From NCBI GenBank assembly GCA_007119095.1, contig SKQI01000053.1:1-16257 (forward strand): a stretch of 16,257 bases of DNA, given 5' to 3'. The stretch's first letter is position 1, and each line of letters opens with the position of its first letter. A program made the position numbers and the translations under genes. Below, piece after piece: positions 13,796-16,257 of this stretch. The notes below the pieces were generated by a model, which worked only from the letters and a program-made list of their open reading frames with translations, did no database searches and was not told the DNA's origin. Source of the DNA: Wenzhouxiangella sp. Its GTDB lineage: Bacteria; Pseudomonadota; Gammaproteobacteria; Xanthomonadales; Wenzhouxiangellaceae.

Positions 13796-16257
13796 CTAAG
13801 GCACCGCGAATCGATCATGGAATAGCGGATCGTTGTCACCCTCGCCGACCAGCAGGTAGTTCACGATGCCAGCGCTTGCGTCAGTGCCCAGCATATTGCC
13901 GTGGCTGACCGGGCCGTCCGACAACGGAGAAAAACTGACTTCCAGCTCACAGCCATCGCCCGGCCCCAGAACGAATGGGAATGGCGGGCATGTGCCAGGT
14001 GATATCCCGAACTCCGCGGGCAGCGGCCCCAGCGCATCCGGCATGACGATCTCAAGGCTACAGGCGCCTCCCGGATTGATCAGCGACATCGTGGCCAGCG
14101 CGGTCTGACCGATGTTCACTGACCCGAAATCGATATCCATAACGCCGTCGATCAGGACATCAAGCGCCTCCCCCAGCAGTTCAAAACTATGCGTAGAGAT
14201 CGGGTTGCTGGAAACCACTGTGAGCGTGTGACTCGACGCACCCGAACTCAAGGGCAGGAAATTGAAGGTGCGGATACATGAGTCTCCCGCATCCAGGGCA
14301 AACGGGGCTGACGGGCAATCTCCAGGGGCCGGCAGCTCCCCGAATGGAGAAACTGGACTGTCCATGGCATCGACAGAAAGCGCAGCCCCTCCAATATTTT
14401 CAAGGCTCACACTCGCCGGAGGCGCGAGTTCGTTGAGGCATTGTTGCCCGAAATCGACAGTATCCGGGGCGATCTCCAACTGGCCTGCAGCACCCGCACC
14501 CGCCCCCGTCAAGGCAACGTTCTGTGTTCCTGCATCGGTATCAACGGTAATCATGCCGTCAAAATTGAAGCTTGAAGGTGGCTGAAATTCGAACTCGATC
14601 GTGCAGAATTCACCCGGACTCAAGACCATCCCCGCCGAACAGCCGCCCGCCACAAGGGCGTAGGGCGGAGAAGGGGCGATAATGATGTCGACGATTTGCA
14701 GATCGGCCGTGCCAGTACTGGTCAGCTCGACAAGACCCGATGCCACGTCACCCACTGGCACTGAGCCGAAATCCCATGTCAGTGGATCGAGAGTAAAGTC
14801 TGGCAGGCCGCTGGCCGGCACGCCCTCACCCATCAGGGTATACGATCCATCGCCGCTGGTTCCCAGATGTCCCAATCCATCGGAATGAATGAACGTGGCT
14901 ATTGCTGATGGCGCAAACTGCACCTCCAGGTTACAACTGTCTCCAGCATTCAGTGTCACCGGGAAGGTCGGCCCGCAATTGCCCGGCAGGATGTCAAACT
15001 CTGGCGGCAGCCCCATTGCGGCTGGAAAAACGATATCGAAAGCACAGGTTGCGCTTTGATTGTGAACCGGCATGCTTAACGATGCCAGATCGCCGACGCT
15101 TACCTGCCCAAAATCCAGCATCGGCACAGGCAGAAAAATAACGGCCTCCTCGCTGGAGCCCAGGAGATCGATCGTTTGCGGGGAAGAAGGCGTGTTGGAC
15201 ACAACGCTGATTGCCTCTGTGAAAAAACCCGCCGATATCGGGTTGAAGGTATAGGTACGCTGGCAACTGTCACCGGGATTGATATCGAACGGCGGCGCCG
15301 GACAACCGCTGGGCAACTGGCCAAATGGCGGCGGCGTTGCAGGCCCCAACCCACTCACCGCGACCACCGTCGACCCCGTATTTTCCAGGGTCACCGACTG
15401 AGATAGCTCCGGCTGGTTTCGGCACCAGTGACCAAAGTCCACCGTATCCTGACTCAAGGTCAATTCGGGCTGTTGCTGAAGTTCAAAAGCGCCAACATCG
15501 CAAGCGCTTGAATTGAGGCCCGGGCGCGGTGCTGCGCGCTGATCCATGCCATTGACTGCCGGCATGCTACAGCTGGGATGGTGCGCCGCATCCACGGCCA
15601 GACTGCCTGCCAAAATGGCCCGGGTTCGCGTTGGGCCCCCGTTGTCAGACAACAGTTGCAGCATGAGATCACCATAAGCTGCCGGCGCTCCTCCCACCAG
15701 GCTGCCCGTTCCACAACTGGCGTCTGTGGCAAGGTTGTTGGTGCTTGTTCCAACATCCAGCGTTCTATCACACAGGATCTGGCCGCCGACGATCGAGTTG
15801 GCAATGAGGCTGTTCGAGGCGCTGATGACAACATTGTTGAGCGTGGCAATTTCGTCGGCAAAGCCGGTGTTGAGATTGTCTGCCACCGTGGTATGCAGCA
15901 AACGCAGTTGAACATTCGTGGCAGGGGCACCAAAGTTGTTGGAAACCTTGAAACCGCCGCCGATATTGTTCGTTACCGTTGAGTTGACGACTCGAAGCGT
16001 GCCGCGAGTCAGGCAAACGCCGCCCGTGTTGTCATTGATGGTGCTGGAATCTATATCAAGCTGGGCGACATTCAGCGCCGTGGAAAGACTCAAGCCAGCG
16101 CAGCCCCAGGATCCCAGGCCCATGGAAACATTATTGGCAATCGTGCTTCTGCTGATGATCGGATCAGGACGGCCCGATACCAGATTCAAACCGGCCGTGC
16201 CGATAGCAGATTCATTGCCGATAATTCGAGTGTCATGCATTGCCAGGCCGCTGGTCA
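13796..16257 (-). CDS. Large secreted beta-helix protein with five ASH-type repeats and C-terminal DRF tag, N-terminus outside the window
   Basis: The frame is open through 16257, so the ATG at 16240 is not the true start: in-frame codons (TSGLA) precede it and no signal peptide is seen. Numbering from that ATG, residues 1-165 form a right-handed parallel beta-helix of the polymorphic-repeat kind (SRSTIANN, SSTINDNTGG, NSTVTNNIGG, HTTVADN). Residues about 188-255 match the 'choice-of-anchor Q' pattern (LLSDNGGPTRTRAIL...AVDAAHHPSC...DVGAFEL). Five Ig-like ASH or choice-of-anchor-D repeats follow at about 259-363, 366-474, 480-584, 587-692 and 695-801, most with a DFG near the start and a GDSC-type turn. 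The protein ends NDPLFHDRFAVP (tag 13805-13831), only two residues from the C-terminus. It is presumably surface-exposed or released; its function is unknown. Confidence 0.88.
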   Translation of the reverse strand, partial: TSGLAMHDTRIIGNESAIGTAGLNLVSGRPDPIISRSTIANNVSMGLGSWGCAGLSLSTALNVAQLDIDSSTINDNTGGVCLTRGTLRVVNSTVTNNIGGGFKVSNNFGAPATNVQLRLLHTTVADNLNTGFADEIATLNNVVISASNSLIANSIVGGQILCDRTLDVGTSTNNLATDASCGTGSLVGGAPAAYGDLMLQLLSDNGGPTRTRAILAGSLAVDAAHHPSCSMPAVNGMDQRAAPRPGLNSSACDVGAFELQQQPELTLSQDTVDFGHWCRNQPELSQSVTLENTGSTVVAVSGLGPATPPPFGQLPSGCPAPPFDINPGDSCQRTYTFNPISAGFFTEAISVVSNTPSSPQTIDLLGSSEEAVIFLPVPMLDFGQVSVGDLASLSMPVHNQSATCAFDIVFPAAMGLPPEFDILPGNCGPTFPVTLNAGDSCNLEVQFAPSAIATFIHSDGLGHLGTSGDGSYTLMGEGVPASGLPDFTLDPLTWDFGSVPVGDVASGLVELTSTGTADLQIVDIIIAPSPPYALVAGGCSAGMVLSPGEFCTIEFEFQPPSSFNFDGMITVDTDAGTQNVALTGAGAGAAGQLEIAPDTVDFGQQCLNELAPPASVSLENIGGAALSVDAMDSPVSPFGELPAPGDCPSAPFALDAGDSCIRTFNFLPLSSGASSHTLTVVSSNPISTHSFELLGEALDVLIDGVMDIDFGSVNIGQTALATMSLINPGGACSLEIVMPDALGPLPAEFGISPGTCPPFPFVLGPGDGCELEVSFSPLSDGPVSHGNMLGTDASAGIVNYLLVGEGDNDPLFHDRFAVP
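13838..15466 (-). repeat. Five tandem ASH-type protein repeats in an A-B-C-A-B order
   Basis: Unit boundaries are about 15466-15152 (A1), 15145-14819 (B1), 14803-14489 (C), 14482-14165 (A2) and 14158-13838 (B2), each 105-109 codons. A1 and A2 share DTVDFGxxC, SVxLENxG and GDSCxRTxxF. B1 and B2 share a long stretch around EFxIxPGxCxPxFP and GDxCxLEVxFxP that the others lack. The order suggests that a two-repeat block was duplicated around C. Similarity is at protein level; the DNA copies have diverged. Confidence 0.8.

Overview
The window looks like chromosome from a GC-rich gammaproteobacterium, probably near Wenzhouxiangella or the Xanthomonadales. This is inferred from gene content (no marker gene or RNA is present): a Sigma70_ECF-type sigma factor with a Ser/Thr kinase, secreted proteins ending in an '[IL]FxDRF' motif, and beta-rich secreted proteins with 'GHGFD...YDxDGxPxW' and 'GTIGQ...GGGY...GFW' modules. 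No tRNA, rRNA, insertion sequence, integrase or CRISPR was seen.

Layout. 1-1474 (minus): an ABC-2 exporter, with the ATPase gene overlapping (ATGA) a permease gene cut by the window edge. 1628-3784 (plus): a large secreted protein with an HEYAH zincin-like motif and two copies of the GHGFD module. 3785-4068: non-coding, with a long imperfect inverted repeat. 4069-5813 (plus): a second exporter of the DrrA/DrrB type, again joined by ATGA. 5758-6432 (minus): a secreted unknown carrying the C-terminal motif; its 3' end runs into the permease gene. 6587-11141 (plus): ECF-like sigma factor, two translationally coupled secreted-protein genes, then a transmembrane Ser/Thr kinase with a TPR-rich C-terminal half. 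A short leader ORF overlaps the kinase GTG start. 11122-13640 (minus): acetate kinase and a MaoC-hydratase/phosphotransacylase fusion, joined by ATGA. 13796-16257 (minus): the 3' part of a large secreted beta-helix protein with five ASH-type beta repeats, also ending in the 'DRF' motif.

How the parts may work together. The sigma factor lacks the acidic stretch usual in ECF region 2.2 and has two threonines there. This fits the reported ECF43-type mechanism in which a partner kinase activates sigma by phosphorylation. The two secreted genes between sigma and kinase are the obvious first candidates for its regulon, and one of them bears the DRF tag shared with two other secreted proteins here. 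The tag is the most interesting unexplained signal in the window. The MaoC-Pta/AckA operon would convert acyl-CoA to free acid plus ATP and appears unrelated to the secretion theme.

Limits: all family names come from reading motifs in the sequence, with no database search. Operator, promoter and hairpin calls are by eye.
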